A DNA stretch of 64,000 nt from Anniella stebbinsi. Taxonomy: Eukaryota > Chordata > Lepidosauria > Squamata > Anniellidae. The DNA lies in assembly GCA_029215795.1 (NCBI GenBank), contig JARDYH010000001.1, positions 297,420,654 to 297,484,653 of the forward strand. The letters run 5' to 3'. This document shows positions 34,145-46,840 of the stretch, one piece after another. Position numbers and translations under genes: made by a program. How positions within the stretch are numbered: the first letter of the stretch is position 1; every line of letters starts with the position of its first letter. Under the pieces are notes generated by a model. That model saw only the letters and a program-made list of their open reading frames with translations. It was not told where the DNA came from and made no database searches.

Positions 34145-36637
34145 AAGCATAGGTATTTGATGGTGGTCTTTATGCTTCCAAAGACCATGTAGCTTCCAAC
34201 CAAATTCAAAAAACAGATTAACACTAAGTTTCAACACATCTTTAAAAATACAGGAATGTTACAGCTTCTAGTAAAGGAACAAAATTTAGCTAACTAGCAC
34301 TGCATTTTTCCCTATCCTGTCCTATGCAATAATTTTTACAGGCACCACCAATGAAATTGTGTTGCTGGAATGTCCTGGAAGGACCACAACGATTCTCCTG
34401 AAGAGTCATTCAGTTCTCGCTATATGACTTATTCCTACCATGCTGCTGTATTAGCTGAGTGTTGTTTTTGGGTTGGAATGGCGCACCCTTCTCATGAAGG
34501 AAGTGGCCAACAACCCTGCAAGGCAAGCTGCTTGCCACATTCCTTCTGTCTTAACAAGTGCTACCATCCATCTGTTCACTCTGGTGTTGGGGGAGGAACT
34601 TTGGGGATTCAGTGTGTGAGGAAAGTCTACCGCCAGCATAATTTCTCAGTCACCACCGAGTGAATTTCAGCCTGTTTACCCTTATATCCCTATTGACCAA
34701 TTTGTAGCATGGAAATGCCAAAATTGGATGCCAAAACATACAGTCAAGGCCCATATTCCAAATGTATGAGATTTATTAAAGTCAGAACTAGGAATGAGGG
34801 AGAATTAGCTAAATAAATAAATAAACAAACAAACAAATTAGTTTCCACATAGCCTGGATTTAAACAGTTCTAAAGCTAGGTTCCAAACTTACATGCAAAT
34901 AGCATGAATCAGCCACATTTGTCTCAAGAGTGGAAGATGTGGGTTTGACAAATTTCATTAGGAAAATAGGCTCATTATATCCCTTTGGAACGTGGAGGGA
35001 AGTTGACAGATGGAGGGCAATCCTCCAGGCAGGAGCAATACAGAGTTTGAGGTAAATAGCATATCGGCAGGTATCACCTATGGAAATGGGCAACTAATGC
35101 ATTTCCAACCCAGTAAGATATAAAGGAGAAGTGAGATGTGGTCGCGAGGGATATCTGTCCTTTCCTGCTGGTAGATAAAACCTATTAGGGAAAATCCATA
35201 GCTTCTGTATGTTTGGGATATGACCTGACAGATATTCTGAAATAACAGAGCCAGGTACATTGGATTCTGCACCACAATATTTTATTATTACATTGCTATG
35301 GTGACACTTTTTCCCCTCCCGACAACCATGTGAGGTAAAAACAACAAAGGGTTGGATCCATATTAAGGCACAGGCAATTGGGCTGGCAAAAACAGACTTC
35401 TTGACCTCCTGTATAGCAGGCCCTTCTCATCCTCTTAAAAATGCTACACAAAGAATTGGGGACCCTGCTGAACTGAGAGAGCTGTGGTGTGGGGGCAACA
35501 GGAATCCACAAAAATCAGGAGGAGGCACCTTCCATGAGCAGAGCCCTTCTGTCCACAGAACGCAGATCCTGGATCCAACCCATTGAGTTGTGGCACCCAA
35601 AAGACTAGCCTGTTAAACTGTGACATAGATTAGATTGAGAAAATGATTGGTCCAGAGTCCTCCAATGATCTTTAAGGGTAAGAGGAAGTTTGAATGAAAG
35701 TGGTCCCAGTCCTGGCTCGACTCTATATGCAGCTCTATATGACCCTTTGCCATGTAATGATTTTGCGTTATCGACAAGGGAGCACTAATGAGCACTGCAT
35801 GGGAGAGACAGGCAGCAGTGAAAGACTGATTCTGTGCCATTGCCAGTTTCATAGAAACGGCCCAGGAATGCCGCTGCGTCCCTGCTGTCTGTGCCATTTG
35901 TGGCACCCATGATGCAGATTGGCACCCACGCACAAAAATGTCTGATCATTTGCTCCTATTGCTTTCAAAGTGCCTTCAAACTGAGCACCCCAAATAGATA
36001 AGCACTTATTCATGTCTGAAATTCAGACCTCAGAAATGCTGAGATTCACGGTTTAGTTTCACAGCTTGCTAAGTCCTGATTTACGTTCTTCAAAAGCAGT
36101 CTCATAAACCTAATGCATGTAACCGAGGTTTCTATTTGCTTAACATTCCCTACTGCATCTCCAGATCATCATGATCTTTGTTCTCCAGACTAATTTATTT
36201 TCCAATGTACTTGGTGAACTTGTAGCTAGCCTGAAATCCTAGGCTTTTAGTATCTCGATTTCCCATTATTACTCAGCCATTTGCTACTCGTCAGCAAATG
36301 AAGCCAGTTTTGAAATTAAATCTGTCTTCCTTTTCTGGGTCAATTTTTTTTCTCATTCAAAACCTTTTCAAAATTAATAATGGATCCAGTCTTTTCACAT
36401 GTTGCTCATTGTTCTCTTGTCTCTGCCGTTTCTGCCCTCCCACCCCTCTCCTTGAAACTATTTTGGCCCATTTTAATGTATTTCCCCCCCCCCCTTTTCC
36501 ATTCCCATAGTGTGCTGATACTATGGTATGAGAAAGCAGCTTCATGGGTTCCTAGAATATATGACAGTCTCCCATCTTCCAGTAACATTAAGGAAATCTC
36601 TTAATGACACTGTATATCAAGGTGGGTTAAGACACAT
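34145..36637. other. No gene recognised
   Basis: A segment near 35450-35590 ('ggatccaacccattgagtt') is similar to text near 24300 and is probably an unnamed dispersed repeat. Nothing else is assignable. Confidence 0.4.
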
Positions 36638-36861
36638 GGGAACTGTCTATACATTCTGGAATCCCTGAGGTGGCTCTGTGGTGGTGCTGCATCATTTATA
36701 CGATGCAGCAGCCACCTCAAGCCATCGTGGGGCTTTCCAGAGAAGCTCCACATTTTAAAGGTCGGAGACTTACTCCAGCTTTTCAGGATGGAGCAAGGCA
36801 AACCCAGCCCTTCCGGCATCTAACCTCAATGCACAGGCATGGCCGAGTAGATGGTGACCCC
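36638..36861. mobile_element. Possible relative of the 'TCTATACG' TIR family
   Basis: Starts GGGAACTGTCTATACATTC and contains 'tttatacgatgcagcagcca', matching the 'tttatatgatgcagccgcca' core at 17280. The right limit near 36861 ('gtagatggtgaccc') is uncertain and flanking triplets do not match. Confidence 0.4.
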
Positions 36862-38219
36862 TGATTGGTTGCTGTCTGGCAGGACAAGGGGCAGGCCCAG
36901 CTGCCAAAAAACTGTGTGCATGGGCGGGCAGCCCTAGACTAGCTGCCAGCAATTAGCGCCCCAGGCAAACCATGCAAGTGGAGGCCCCACCCACATACCC
37001 CCAGGGCATGAAGTTTTGGTAAACTGGAAAACATTTTGCCCCTTTTTTCCATTTGATGTTTTTAAAGCGTATTTATTTAAACAGATAGATTTGTACACGA
37101 CAGCTAGATAATATTCCATTCAAATTTCAAATAAAATTGCATTTAAAATGTTAATTACAATTATTATTTTATTTGGTTTTTTCCACCTTGAATATGGTGC
37201 CCTAGGCAATTGCCTAGTTTGCCTATATGAACTGGCTGCCTCTGTTTCACTAAATATTAATGCTATTTCTATACTATGTTGTCATGGCTTTCCACACCTG
37301 CAGATCCTAGGAATTGTAGTTTGGTGAATGAACTAAGAATTCTTAGTTAGAGATCTGTGGCCTGCCCTGCCCCCAGAGAACACCATGATTCCCATGAGTC
37401 CTAGGGAGAAGGAATGACTGTTAAACCAATATATTTGCAGTGTATGCCTTGCAAAAGACAGACACACACAGACATGCATTCCAATAGGACTGACTGCTTG
37501 CTGAATGATTCCCAAAATGGCAACTGGGCTTTTAAAAATGGTTGCCAATCCCATGAAGCTGGACTACTCTTCACCGTATCATAACAGACTCTTTAACTTT
37601 CATGGTACGTCACGTGAAGGCCTCAAACGAGACCAGAATTGAGGAAATGGTATGACTTGAAAATAAATAGATAAATAAATAGCCTTTGTGGCAGTCGGTG
37701 AGATTTTGATACCTTCGCAAAACACAGTGTGAGGAAAAGCTTAGTTCTTGCTGGGACTCACATTGCATCAGTTCTGTGGCTGAACAATTAACCCTTGTCT
37801 TCAGCTGTCTCTTGCAAAAGTGTCAATAATCCAGATCAGGAGGAATTGTTGGTAACAAAAAAAGAAAAATAGTAACATCGGTAGGATTCATTTTGCTGGC
37901 ATTTCCCCAATATCTTTAATTGTCTGTGGTGTATCAGAACTAGAACATTAAAAAATGGAAACGATTTAATTTGCAGGCTGGGGAGTGCTGGGGGTTATGG
38001 GACTATTGTCTGTCTAAGCATACATAGGGTTGTGCCCTTAGTTAAAGTAGTTTGTACCTATTTTTCAGGGCTGTGCCCTCAAAAAACAGCATACAGATGA
38101 AAGCACCATTAGATAAAAGATGTAACAACTACAGCAGCAAGCATGCAGCATTCTTTATAGAGCTGCTTTGAACACACAAAACAGTTATGAATTCCTTTGA
38201 AGGCAGCTTTACAGTCCTA
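36862..38219. other. No gene recognised
   Basis: Some palindrome-like repeat text near 37300-37410 ('gcagatcctaggaattgtag', 'cccatgagtcctaggga') but no clear element limits. Confidence 0.4.
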
Positions 38220-38470
38220 CACAGAAGGGGCTAGGTGGATGTCAATAGGAAGGGAGTTCTACAGTGTTGCGGCCACCACTAAAAATAAGCCCCTATCATG
38301 TTAACCTAACAGATCTTAATGGCAGGCACTCAAGAAGGATTCCTGGTGTAGAACTTAAGTGTGTGAGGTGGGACCATATGGGTGAAGGCGGTCCTTCAAA
38401 CAGCCTGGTCCCAAGCAATTTAGGGTTTTAAAGCTTAAGACCAGCACTTTGAATAATAGGGTGTGGAGAA
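38220..38470 (-). pseudogene. L2-type LINE fragment
   Basis: The minus-strand text 'ggtcccaagcaatttaggg' and 'ttaagaccagcactttgaa' parallels 20935-20995 and 29815-29870, the region encoding the C-terminal 'HGLGPQYL' part. Stops break any frame. Confidence 0.6.
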
Positions 38471-38654
38471 GAGTTCTCTCCTGCTTTTATCACTCTCTTT
38501 GATTTCATTCTTCCCAGTTCTCATTCCAATTCAATTAATGCAGCCCACATTAAATAATTTGAAACCACTTCCTTAATGTAAACTGAAGTACCTGCTTATA
38601 TATTAATGAAATGTAACTGTGTGAGCAGGGATGCATTAAACTGGGTGATCAGGG

Positions 38655-38750
38655 ATGCATCATTCCCAGCCAGCATGGCTGGCTGGGAATGATGGGAGTT
38701 GCAGTCCAACACACCTGGAGGGCACCAGGTTGGGGAAAACTGCATTAAAC
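38655..38750. repeat. Dispersed repeat 'GGAGTTGCAGTCCAACA'
   Basis: Contains 'gatgggagttgcagtccaac' and 'ggagggcaccaggttgggga'. Near 42775-42885 the same phrases occur twice in inverted order, so the source is a palindromic short element. Confidence 0.55.
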
Positions 38751-39948
38751 ATATGCTGGTTTCTCATATCTTCCTTATTTTAGTGTCCCTCACTACATAT
38801 ATATTTTAGTGCATTAACATAATTACAAGTATTAAATCCGCTATCTGGAATAAATGTTTATGGCAAAGTTTTGGCATATGAACACTGCTAAAAGAGAATC
38901 ACAGCCTGAGCATTGTAGAGAAAAATTTTGAGAAATACATGGGCTGCAGGATCTGCCAAACGTTTTAAGAGGCTTGGATAGGTGACTGTAAAGTAGTACT
39001 TCAGTGCCTTGTTCTATATCATTCATGTGGCAGAATCTCAATATAAGAAGGCAAGCCAGGCTTATTATGACTGTCGTCCAAGAAAGTTTTCTGTGAGAAC
39101 AATTATGCTTAAGAATGATTAAAAAAAAAAGGTTCCAAGAGACAATATATGGTAGGGAACTGGAAGGTGTGTAGTGCATACCAAGCAAAGTGCAATAACG
39201 GATCAAGGTAGAAGTCAAGATGAAGCAATGTCGCATATTAAGAATGAGAGGAAATGAGAGATCAGGCACTGACCTTATAGAAGTCAATATGTTAATTCAT
39301 CCAAAGGCTACATGTAAGTCACTAGCTGGTGTGTCAGGCCAGCTGTTCCCCCAGGAAAGTGCCCGATTCACAGTTGAGACCATTTTCTATCTCCATCTTT
39401 AAGGATAACCACCTGTGTGGTTTCTCCAGTTCTCCCCTTTCCTTTCCCATTAGCTCTTAATCCTAGCTGGTTATTTAAATTCGGGTGCTTCCAGACAGAG
39501 AGCTCCTAGGACTAACCAGCCCATAGCCTGCTTAATGGTTCAGGTGGCGCCAAAAGGTAAGGGGGCGATTCATCTGGTTTGCAGGTCTTTTATAGACAAA
39601 ATTGTAAACTGTTTTTTAATTATTTGTTTGTTAAAAAAATGGGGGGCAGAGAAAATTTAAGGGGGCCAGGGGCTCCCTAGCCCACCCTTCACTACGGGCC
39701 TGGCCCTAGCCAAGGGTGTTGTTAGATACTTAAAAGATTTGGAGCAAACTGCCTTCTCCCTCCCCCGCATGGCAACTAAGCAAAGAAAACTTCCACTCAG
39801 GTCTCTGGGAATAGATCTGGGATCCTGGGAAATAAATTCGAGGTTGGGGCCACATGGCCCGAGGCCTAGGAACGCTCTGAGCACTAGCAATCAGAAGGCA
39901 TAGTGCAGCTGTTCTGCCTTTATTTCCTTAAGAGATATTTTGCATTAA
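38751..39948. other. No gene recognised
   Basis: Unassigned. The 148-residue minus frame at 38841-39287 has no family signature. Confidence 0.4.
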
Positions 39949-40266
39949 GGGCTTTTCTTCTGGGATTAAGATCTGCTCCTTTACACATGTTTTTCCCCAG
40001 GGTGTGTCTTTCTCTCCCTTTCTATATCTTCCATTGCACAACCACTAGGTGGCACCATGGTGTAACATAATTGCGCAAATACACCAGGGTTTCATGCCAC
40101 CATTCGCATATATACCAGACATTACATGTTACGAAAAAAGTGTTGCTATAATAGTTGCAAAGCATGGGAGAAGCCCTGGAGGATGATGACATCATGTAAA
40201 GCATCCGCAAACTACCATGAGTGAAGAATAATGCACACACAATAAATGCCTTGTACAGAAAGGCTC
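39949..40266 (-). mobile_element. 'CTACACGAGG' family MITE, second subfamily, inverted
   Basis: A 318-bp element from GGGCTTTTCTTCTGGGATTA to CTTGTACAGAAAGGCTC with TAA on both sides. It matches the reverse complement of 15042-15383 ('ccactaggtggc', 'gcaaagcatggga', 'cacacaataaatgcc'). Confidence 0.82.
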
Positions 40267-42635
40267 TAAGGGAAAAGATGGAAGAAGTGGTAAAAAAAAC
40301 ACGGGAGGGTAACAAGTAAAAGATATCAACGTCTGGATCCCCAGTAAACAACCGTGAATAAGGCAGGGCAATGATGCTGCAAAAGCCTAACCTGGAAGCA
40401 GATTTCCGTACTTTTTTAATGTAATTTTTTTAGATTGCCCTTCAACACATTGTGTTTCTGACAAGAATGTTACGAACAATGTACAATACAACAACACAGA
40501 GATAAAAGCAGACATAAAAGCAAACTAAAAATATACTCAAGGTTAAATTCTCTTTTGTTATGTTATGTAGCAGGATCTCATCAGAGGCTCTTGATCAGCA
40601 AGCCAGAAAGCAGCAAACCCTTAGCAGACTTGGACTGCAGCTTGTCATTGTTATCACTACCGTACAAAAAAAGGGAAGCAATTATGAAGATGGTTGCACT
40701 TGATCAGTTAGGAGTAACCCATGAATAACGGCCAGGAATGGTGAGGCTGGTTCAGATCAAGGAAGGAAAAAAGGACGAAAACTTTGGTCCTGGGTCTTGC
40801 CAGTTCCAGTGTGGTCCAGGCTGTCATTTTGCTTGTGTATAAATATGGCTGTGCTCACGTACGTGCGTGTGGGTGTTGGCTCTGTCATTGGTCACCTTCC
40901 AGGCAGTTCTAAGCCTTTCACATTAGTTGGAGGGGAGACCTGATCAAGGAAGTTCACTCTGTGATATACAGCCTGAGAAATCCTTCAAGAAAGTTGTTTG
41001 TTTAGAGTTCATTGAATAAAGGTACAACAATAGCACAGCTCTAGATTTGTTGTTGCTCTCTTTGATAATGCATTTTGAGAAAAGCTGCGCAAGGATTTTT
41101 AAAAATCGATTTTTCTGCTTCTTTCTGGATCTGAGCAGTTGTGCCTTTTTCAAATGCTGGATGATACAGGCCTTTTCTTCTGAAAGAACATCTTCCTCCC
41201 GTTACGAAAGTGTAACTAACAACGGTGAAAGGAGCACAGAACGTCATGGTGGAATATAAACAGCTATGGGAAAAGAATCCATAAGGGTTGAACGCAGCTC
41301 ATCAGACACACTGAATCAGGAGTCGGAACTATCTCTTTTCCTCAAAGCACAGCTTATCCAAATCTTCATGGACAGAACACGAACTGGCTCCACCTTGATA
41401 AAGGCTTTTCCCACATGATCAAGTGAAGAGTGTCACAAACGCATCTTATCCTGTTGTGGGTTACTCCCATAAATCCCTATAGCATGATATCTCTTGCAGC
41501 CACTTTAGATGGGAGGACCGGGGGAGATGAGGTTCAGGGGGCACAAGGTCTTGTAGCACAGAGTGGGGATAGTTGTGCTACATTTTTTAAAAGACCAGAT
41601 GATGTGCACTTTAGTGGAGGAAAGAGGAAGCAATGATCCTTCAAATAACTGGAAGCCTTATTGAGGGTGGACTTCTCAAGATTTTGTCTTGAAGGATTGC
41701 TAGTTTCACCTTGGCAGTGAGGGTAAAAATGGTTTCTTACCCAATAAGCGAAACCACCGTTTGTACCTCAGTATTTCTACTCATGTAATACGTGCTTGGC
41801 AAGGCGGGTTATCTGTATTGTAGGCAAGGTGGTACAAAAATAAAGATAGATTAATTACTTGAAATGGGGTGTGTGTTTGAAAATGGCAACATGTTTGCTG
41901 GAAATACAGGACTCCGCCTACTGCTAATTGAGGCATTCCAGCTGGGCCCCAATTCAAATTTGGGGCTCACAACCCACCTCCACCATTTGTAGCCAGAGAT
42001 CATAGGAGTTTCAAGAACTATGACTTCTGGCTGACATTCCAGCCCTCTATTGCCTGCCCTGTTCTCCTGTCTTGAGCTGCCTGTTACACCTCCCCACACA
42101 CACACAAACACCTCCTTGCCCCATGGTAAGAGTTTTTTTTTCCCTTTCGAGAAAGTGTTAACTGGCAGGGGAGGAACTGGCCTGCTTGAATGTTCAGGTG
42201 GAACTTTCAAAAAGCCCATTGAGGTTTTTGTATGTGTTTGGTTTGAACACTTAAAACACTCACAGTGGGTGCTCACCAAGCCCTGTGGAAGCTGCACTTG
42301 CTGGGGTCCTGGGCTGGGAATCTCAGGTTCATGGTTTTCTGATTTGGAAGATATTTGGTTGCCAGACCCAGGCCCGATGTTGGGGACTCCAGGTCCAGCA
42401 ATCTGCTAGTACAGCCTGCCCCAACCTGGTTCCCTACAATTCCCAGAAGGAACTTGAAAAGACAGTTCTGAAAGTGGTACCTCAACATTCTGGATCAATT
42501 TCAGAATAGATAGTTGTATAACAGCAGCCATAGTGGCATCACATTATGCTTGGTGAGTGAGATACTACAGAAGAAAACAGGCATCAGCTTGTACTATTGG
42601 CTTTGGCACCTAGATGTTCGAGTGTCCCTTGGAAT
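40267..42635. other. No gene recognised
   Basis: Unassigned, presumed intronic if the candidate exons belong to one gene. The 148-residue frame at 41851-42297 and the 119-residue frame opposite lack family signatures. Confidence 0.4.
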
Positions 42636-42885
42636 ACCATGGGTAAAATCCAACATAAGCCCTACTGAGAGTATACCCATTGAAATGAATGGGACCTCAG
42701 TTAGTCATGGCTAACTTAACCCCCATTTATTTTAATGGTCTCACTAAGTGAGACTTAAGTTGGGTAATCCAGTGTTCCCCAGCCTGGTGCCGTCCAGATG
42801 TGCTGGACTAAAGTTCCCAGTATCTGCTGGGATTTTGGGGAGTTGTATCCAACACATCTGGAGGGCACCAGATTGGAGAATATTG
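42636..42885. repeat. Two adjacent palindromic short repeats
   Basis: 42640-42770 pairs 'attgaaatgaatgggacct' with a downstream 'tattttaatggtctcacta', a loose hairpin. 42775-42885 pairs 'cctggtgccgtccagatgtg' with 'catctggagggcaccagatt'. Both look like short non-coding dispersed elements. Confidence 0.55.
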
Positions 42886-43046
42886 TACTAGTAGCATAGC
42901 TGGCCTCCTCCTTCCAAGTCATTGTCCTGGTTGCTGCTAGTAGATTTCAGTGTTTAGCTATTATTACAAGAGCAGCATGTGAAGGCGCCATAGGGAAGTA
43001 CTTCCTTATCTTCAGACAATGCTACTATTTGTCATTTTTCCTACAG

Positions 43047-43164
43047 AATCAAAGAATCATCTGGAAAAGGCCCTTATAAATTTCTCGTCAGTTTCATCTC
43101 CATTGAATCTTCAGCAGAAGTGAAACTGACAAACGATGCTTTCAGATTTTGCCTGCTGTCTTAG
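43047..43164 (+). CDS. Candidate host terminal exon
   Basis: After an acceptor TTTTTCCTACAG, one base completes the codon begun by the exon at 34044-34142 (AG+A, Arg), and the frame continues for 38 residues (IKESSGKGPYKFLVSFISIE, then SSAEVKLTNDAFRFCLLS) to a TAG stop. The joined product would end ...MTER-IKESSGKG. A weak GTGAAA inside could be an alternative donor. No AATAAA lies close downstream. It may equally be an open stretch by chance; I do not recognise the protein. Confidence 0.35.
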
Positions 43165-43957
43165 ACAATTTCGCTCTGTACTGGCATTGTAGAGTGGAAG
43201 AGTACATAGGCTGCACATATTTTTAAAACAAAAATTTAAAAGCTAAAAGGGGAAAAAAGCATTACAACATGGCATTGGCCAAAGAGCTGAGTGCATCTTT
43301 TATCACTGGCCGTGTCACATAAAGATGAAACCAATAGGGGCTAATGTCACTCCCACGTTCCATGCTACAGTTTCAATATGGCAGAATGTACTATTTGGAG
43401 TAAGACTTGCATTTTTCCAGTGAGAACATCTTGCAGCTCTGCTTGCTGGAAAAAAATATATGACATTCTCACAATAGATACACCATGTGGATGCTGTACA
43501 GCAAATAAGAGGTATTAATTTTTTGGCATTATAAACTGATCATCTGAAAAGAGCCAAAGTTCTTTATCTGCTGACATGCCAGGATTTTGCCTGCTGCAGA
43601 GTTTAATAGTCACCCTCACACGGATATGCCAGAGACTACATGATGTTAGGTAATCATCAAAAGAAATTGTCTTTTGTAATTACGTGGGTGAACAGGGGAG
43701 AAATCAAATCCTTCATAATAGGATTTTTCAAGGTGTCTATAAATCCTTTATAGGCAACTTGAAAAAAAAAAGAATGGGATCATGATAATTAATGCATCTC
43801 CATGTGATTACTAGGGAATGGGGCAGTACTGCTCCTCCCACCCCGAGGTGCCGCACTACCACCACCTACACCCCCTGGATGGCCACTCGTGGGTGCAGAT
43901 GTCTGCACTGCCAAAGCCAATGTGCATTTACAACATTTTAAGTGTGACAGAAGTGGT
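43165..43957. other. No gene recognised
   Basis: Unassigned; could hold the 3' untranslated region of the candidate exon above. Confidence 0.35.
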
Positions 43958-44350
43958 TTGGGGTACCTCTAGATGGGCTCTTTTCCCCACAGTAGCTTCG
44001 GAGTGGCGGCAGGTGGATTACATGACGCAGCCGCCACTCCAAAACTACTGCGAGAAAAAAACCCAAAGCTCTGCTCTAAAAAAGTCAGGCATTTACCCTG
44101 ACTTTTTAGAGCAGAGCGGGCTGGGCAGGAAAGGTGGTGGACCAGCGAGCCATAAGCTTGCTGCACCGCCTCCTCAATCATCCCCCCCCCCCATTTAAAA
44201 TAAATAAATTTAAAAAAGACTTACCCTAGAAGAGGGGAGCCGATGCTCCCAGTCGCCTCTCCAGCTGCCGCTGGGGAGGCGCAGGCACAGCAGCGGTGGC
44301 GGCAGAAAAAGCCGCCTTAACTCTCCTTCCGGTGTAGATGGCCAGAAGGA
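43958..44350. mobile_element. TIR-like short element with internal hairpin
   Basis: GC-rich island with 'tctagatgggc' at the left and 'gtgtagatggcc' at the right. Inside is 'catgacgcagccgccactcc', related to the core of the element at 17226. 44068-44089 and 44097-44117 form a hairpin (stem GCTCTGCTCTAAAAAAGTC). Exact ends and duplication are unresolved. Confidence 0.45.
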
Positions 44351-44639
44351 GCATCAATGCGGGCCGCGCCGCCTGCTGCACCTCGATGGTGGCGCCAACA
44401 AGATGAGGGCTCTAATGCACCTTTGCTGCCCTGAAAAATAAGTACGTACATTTCTCAAAGCAAGTCTGAATAACTTGGAAAGTCAGGGGTGGTTAGTGGT
44501 CATTGTCTGGCACTCAGAAGCATGCCTCTTCCCAATCTCTGGAGCAGTTTTGCAATTGGTTAAAAAATTATTTACTTTTGCAAGGGGGAGGGGTTGGATA
44601 TATAAATGAGTAAATGTATGTGTGTCACATTACTTTGCC

Positions 44640-44679
<40 letters not shown>

Positions 44680-46139
44680 AAGGATTTGGGCACAGGGAAG
44701 AGACTGAGAGCTAGTCCAGCATTTGACTTGCAAGACCCGTACATGTCCCACGCAAATTGAGAAGCTGAGCTCTCACAGCAGGTGAAGATCTTGCTGTGAC
44801 CACGCTTAAGAACATTACATCTGTCTTTACCCCCTCCAAGGGCTAGTTTGAGGTTGAAGTACTGTGTACACATCATCAATCCAAGCTTTTTTTAAAAAAA
44901 AAATTACATGCATAGCCAGAACAGAAAACCCAAACAGCTGTACCAGATCAAATGCCATCATAACCTCTGCTGTTCTGTCATGCAGTCTTTTCGTTATAGC
45001 AACTGCCTATAATTTGCTGCACCAGAGAAGGACAACGTCTATCAAACGTCCTCAAGCCTCTCGCCACCTCCAAGACGTCACAGCTGTTTTCTTCCTTCCT
45101 TCCTTCCTGTTCTGAGTACTCACTTCAAAAGTGGAGGCTTCCCACGAGAACAATTGTCCAATTATATCTGCGTAAAACGGTCAATAATCTATTTCTTGGT
45201 TGCTAGATAAAGCTGAGCAAATCTGCTGATTCTATCAGGACGGGGTGGGTGGGTAGGTTGTACTGAGAGTGGCTGATGCTTGTCAATGACCCTTTGTTGG
45301 GAAGTGTAGAAAGAGGTTATCCCTGAAGGACAGTGACTGGGAATCCCACAGCGCAGTTTTACCTGTTGTCTTGCATGAAGGCTGATATGAATCCTGTGGT
45401 GGGCTTATTTACTGAAAATTGGTAGGTAGCAGGAGCCATACTGGGAAATAATGACTTCTGTATCACGGATGCATGCTGGGTGTGCAGCAAACCTCTTTAG
45501 AGTGTTTCTAGAATTGCAAGCGTTGCAGTCTATTAATGGGTAGCATAAACCGTAGCATGGCCCTTGCAAAAAAGGGGTGACTTGTTTTTAAAATGTGTTT
45601 AGCACTTAACTGGGCTCAGGAGTAGGAAATTACACAATGAATGTTGAAATGCAGGCTGGGTGAGAAGTTGTCATTTGAGTAATGGATTCTTTATTTCCTG
45701 TTTTTGCTAAAAGCTAGAGCTCAGCATAATTAGTGAGCACGAAAGCAGCCTTGGCAGCCAAACAAAAAAAGCACATTTTGGGCTTCTGAGCCAATTAAAA
45801 TTGTTTATGCAGTCACTGAGCAATATTTTTCACCAAACAATTAGAGCTCAGAGGGTTCATCATAACAAAGTTGGGGCAACCATTCCTGTTTGAGCCAATT
45901 CTGTTTGAGCCATCCTCTAAATGGAAAGTTATTTTTTATACTGCAGCTACGGGGAAATAGTTAACTGGCAATGATCTGTTTAGTGGCACCTTTTCAAACA
46001 TTAGGCTTGAATGTTGTAATCAAGTGATGGTAAGTGATGTTCATGCACGGGGGACCTTGCTCTGCATCTTGGTACATCACAAGCTTTCAGGATAGAAAGT
46101 CACAAGAATTTTGTTCTAGATGGCGATGTGGCCCACTTT
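44351..46139. other. No gene recognised; GA microsatellite
   Basis: A GA run lies at 44641-44677. The rest up to the large transposon is unassigned. Confidence 0.45.
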
Positions 46140-46330
46140 GGCCCCCTCCACAAGGATGCGCTTTTGCGCCCGTTTGTGGTATTATGCGCACTATCGCGGA
46201 GGCGCATTTACGCCTCATCCCTCTGCACGGGAGGCAGCGAGAGGCGTTGAAGCGCATTATCGCTTTTCTCCGACGCGCGTTTTAATTGTTCACATGCGGG
46301 GCTTCGGGAGGAGGAAACAGACATTTTAAT
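46140..46330 (+). repeat. Left terminal region of the large transposon
   Basis: Matches the left half of the 355-bp MITEs (GGCCCCCTCCACAAGG, 'gcgcttttgcgcccg', 'cgcggaggcgcatttacgcc', 'ccctctgcacgggaggc') and then departs from them near 46260. Confidence 0.88.
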
Positions 46331-46346
46331 TCGCTTTTTGCCTAAA

Positions 46347-46729
46347 GCCAACCCCTTTCCCAGCCCTCCCTTCCTGTACTCCACCCACAGGAATGTACCT
46401 GCCTGCCTACGTAATTTCGGGTTGCCTGGCAACGAGATGGGAGGGGGGGAGAGGGCAGAGCTGAGCGGGGGGAAAAAAATGCCTTCAGGTTACGCGCACC
46501 TTCGCGCGCGTGCATATGCATACAAGCACGTGATCAGAGCCAACCCCTTTCCCAGCCCTCCCTTCCTGTACTCCACCCACAGGAATGTACCTGCCTGCCT
46601 ACGTAATTTCGGGTTACCTGGCAACGAGATGGGAGGGGGGGAGAGGGCAGAGCTGAGCGGGGGGAAAAAATGCCTTCAGGTTACGCGCACCTTCGCGCGC
46701 GAGCATATGCATACAAGCACGTGATCTGA
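46347..46729. repeat. 192-bp direct duplication upstream of the transposase
   Basis: Two head-to-tail copies (46347-46538 and 46539-about 46729), nearly identical, containing 'ggaatgtacctgcctgccta', 'gagggcagagctgagcgggg' and 'acgcgcaccttcgcgcgc'. They sit in the likely promoter of the transposase. Confidence 0.9.
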
Positions 46730-46734
46730 GTTTC

Positions 46735-46840
46735 GTCGACCGTTGAGTTCATTTACCTAGGCGACACCAGAGAAGCAAGTTTGGTTCCCCTTTTCTCTTT
46801 CTGAAACGCCATTTTGAGCTGGACGGGAAGAGAAGGCGAG
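46735..46840 (+). promoter_or_regulatory. Putative transposase promoter/5' leader
   Basis: 'CGACCGTTGAGTTCATTT' followed by 'aggcgac' lies about 100 bp before the transposase ATG. A matching 'CGACCGTTGACCTCATTT' then 'cgcgac' occurs on the minus strand at about 57000, ahead of the other end's gene. I infer a shared control region; no TATA box is evident. Confidence 0.5.

Noticed and set aside
46814..46840. Extension of the transposase start to 46814
   Set aside because: The codon there is TTG; the first ATG, in a strong context, is at 46841.
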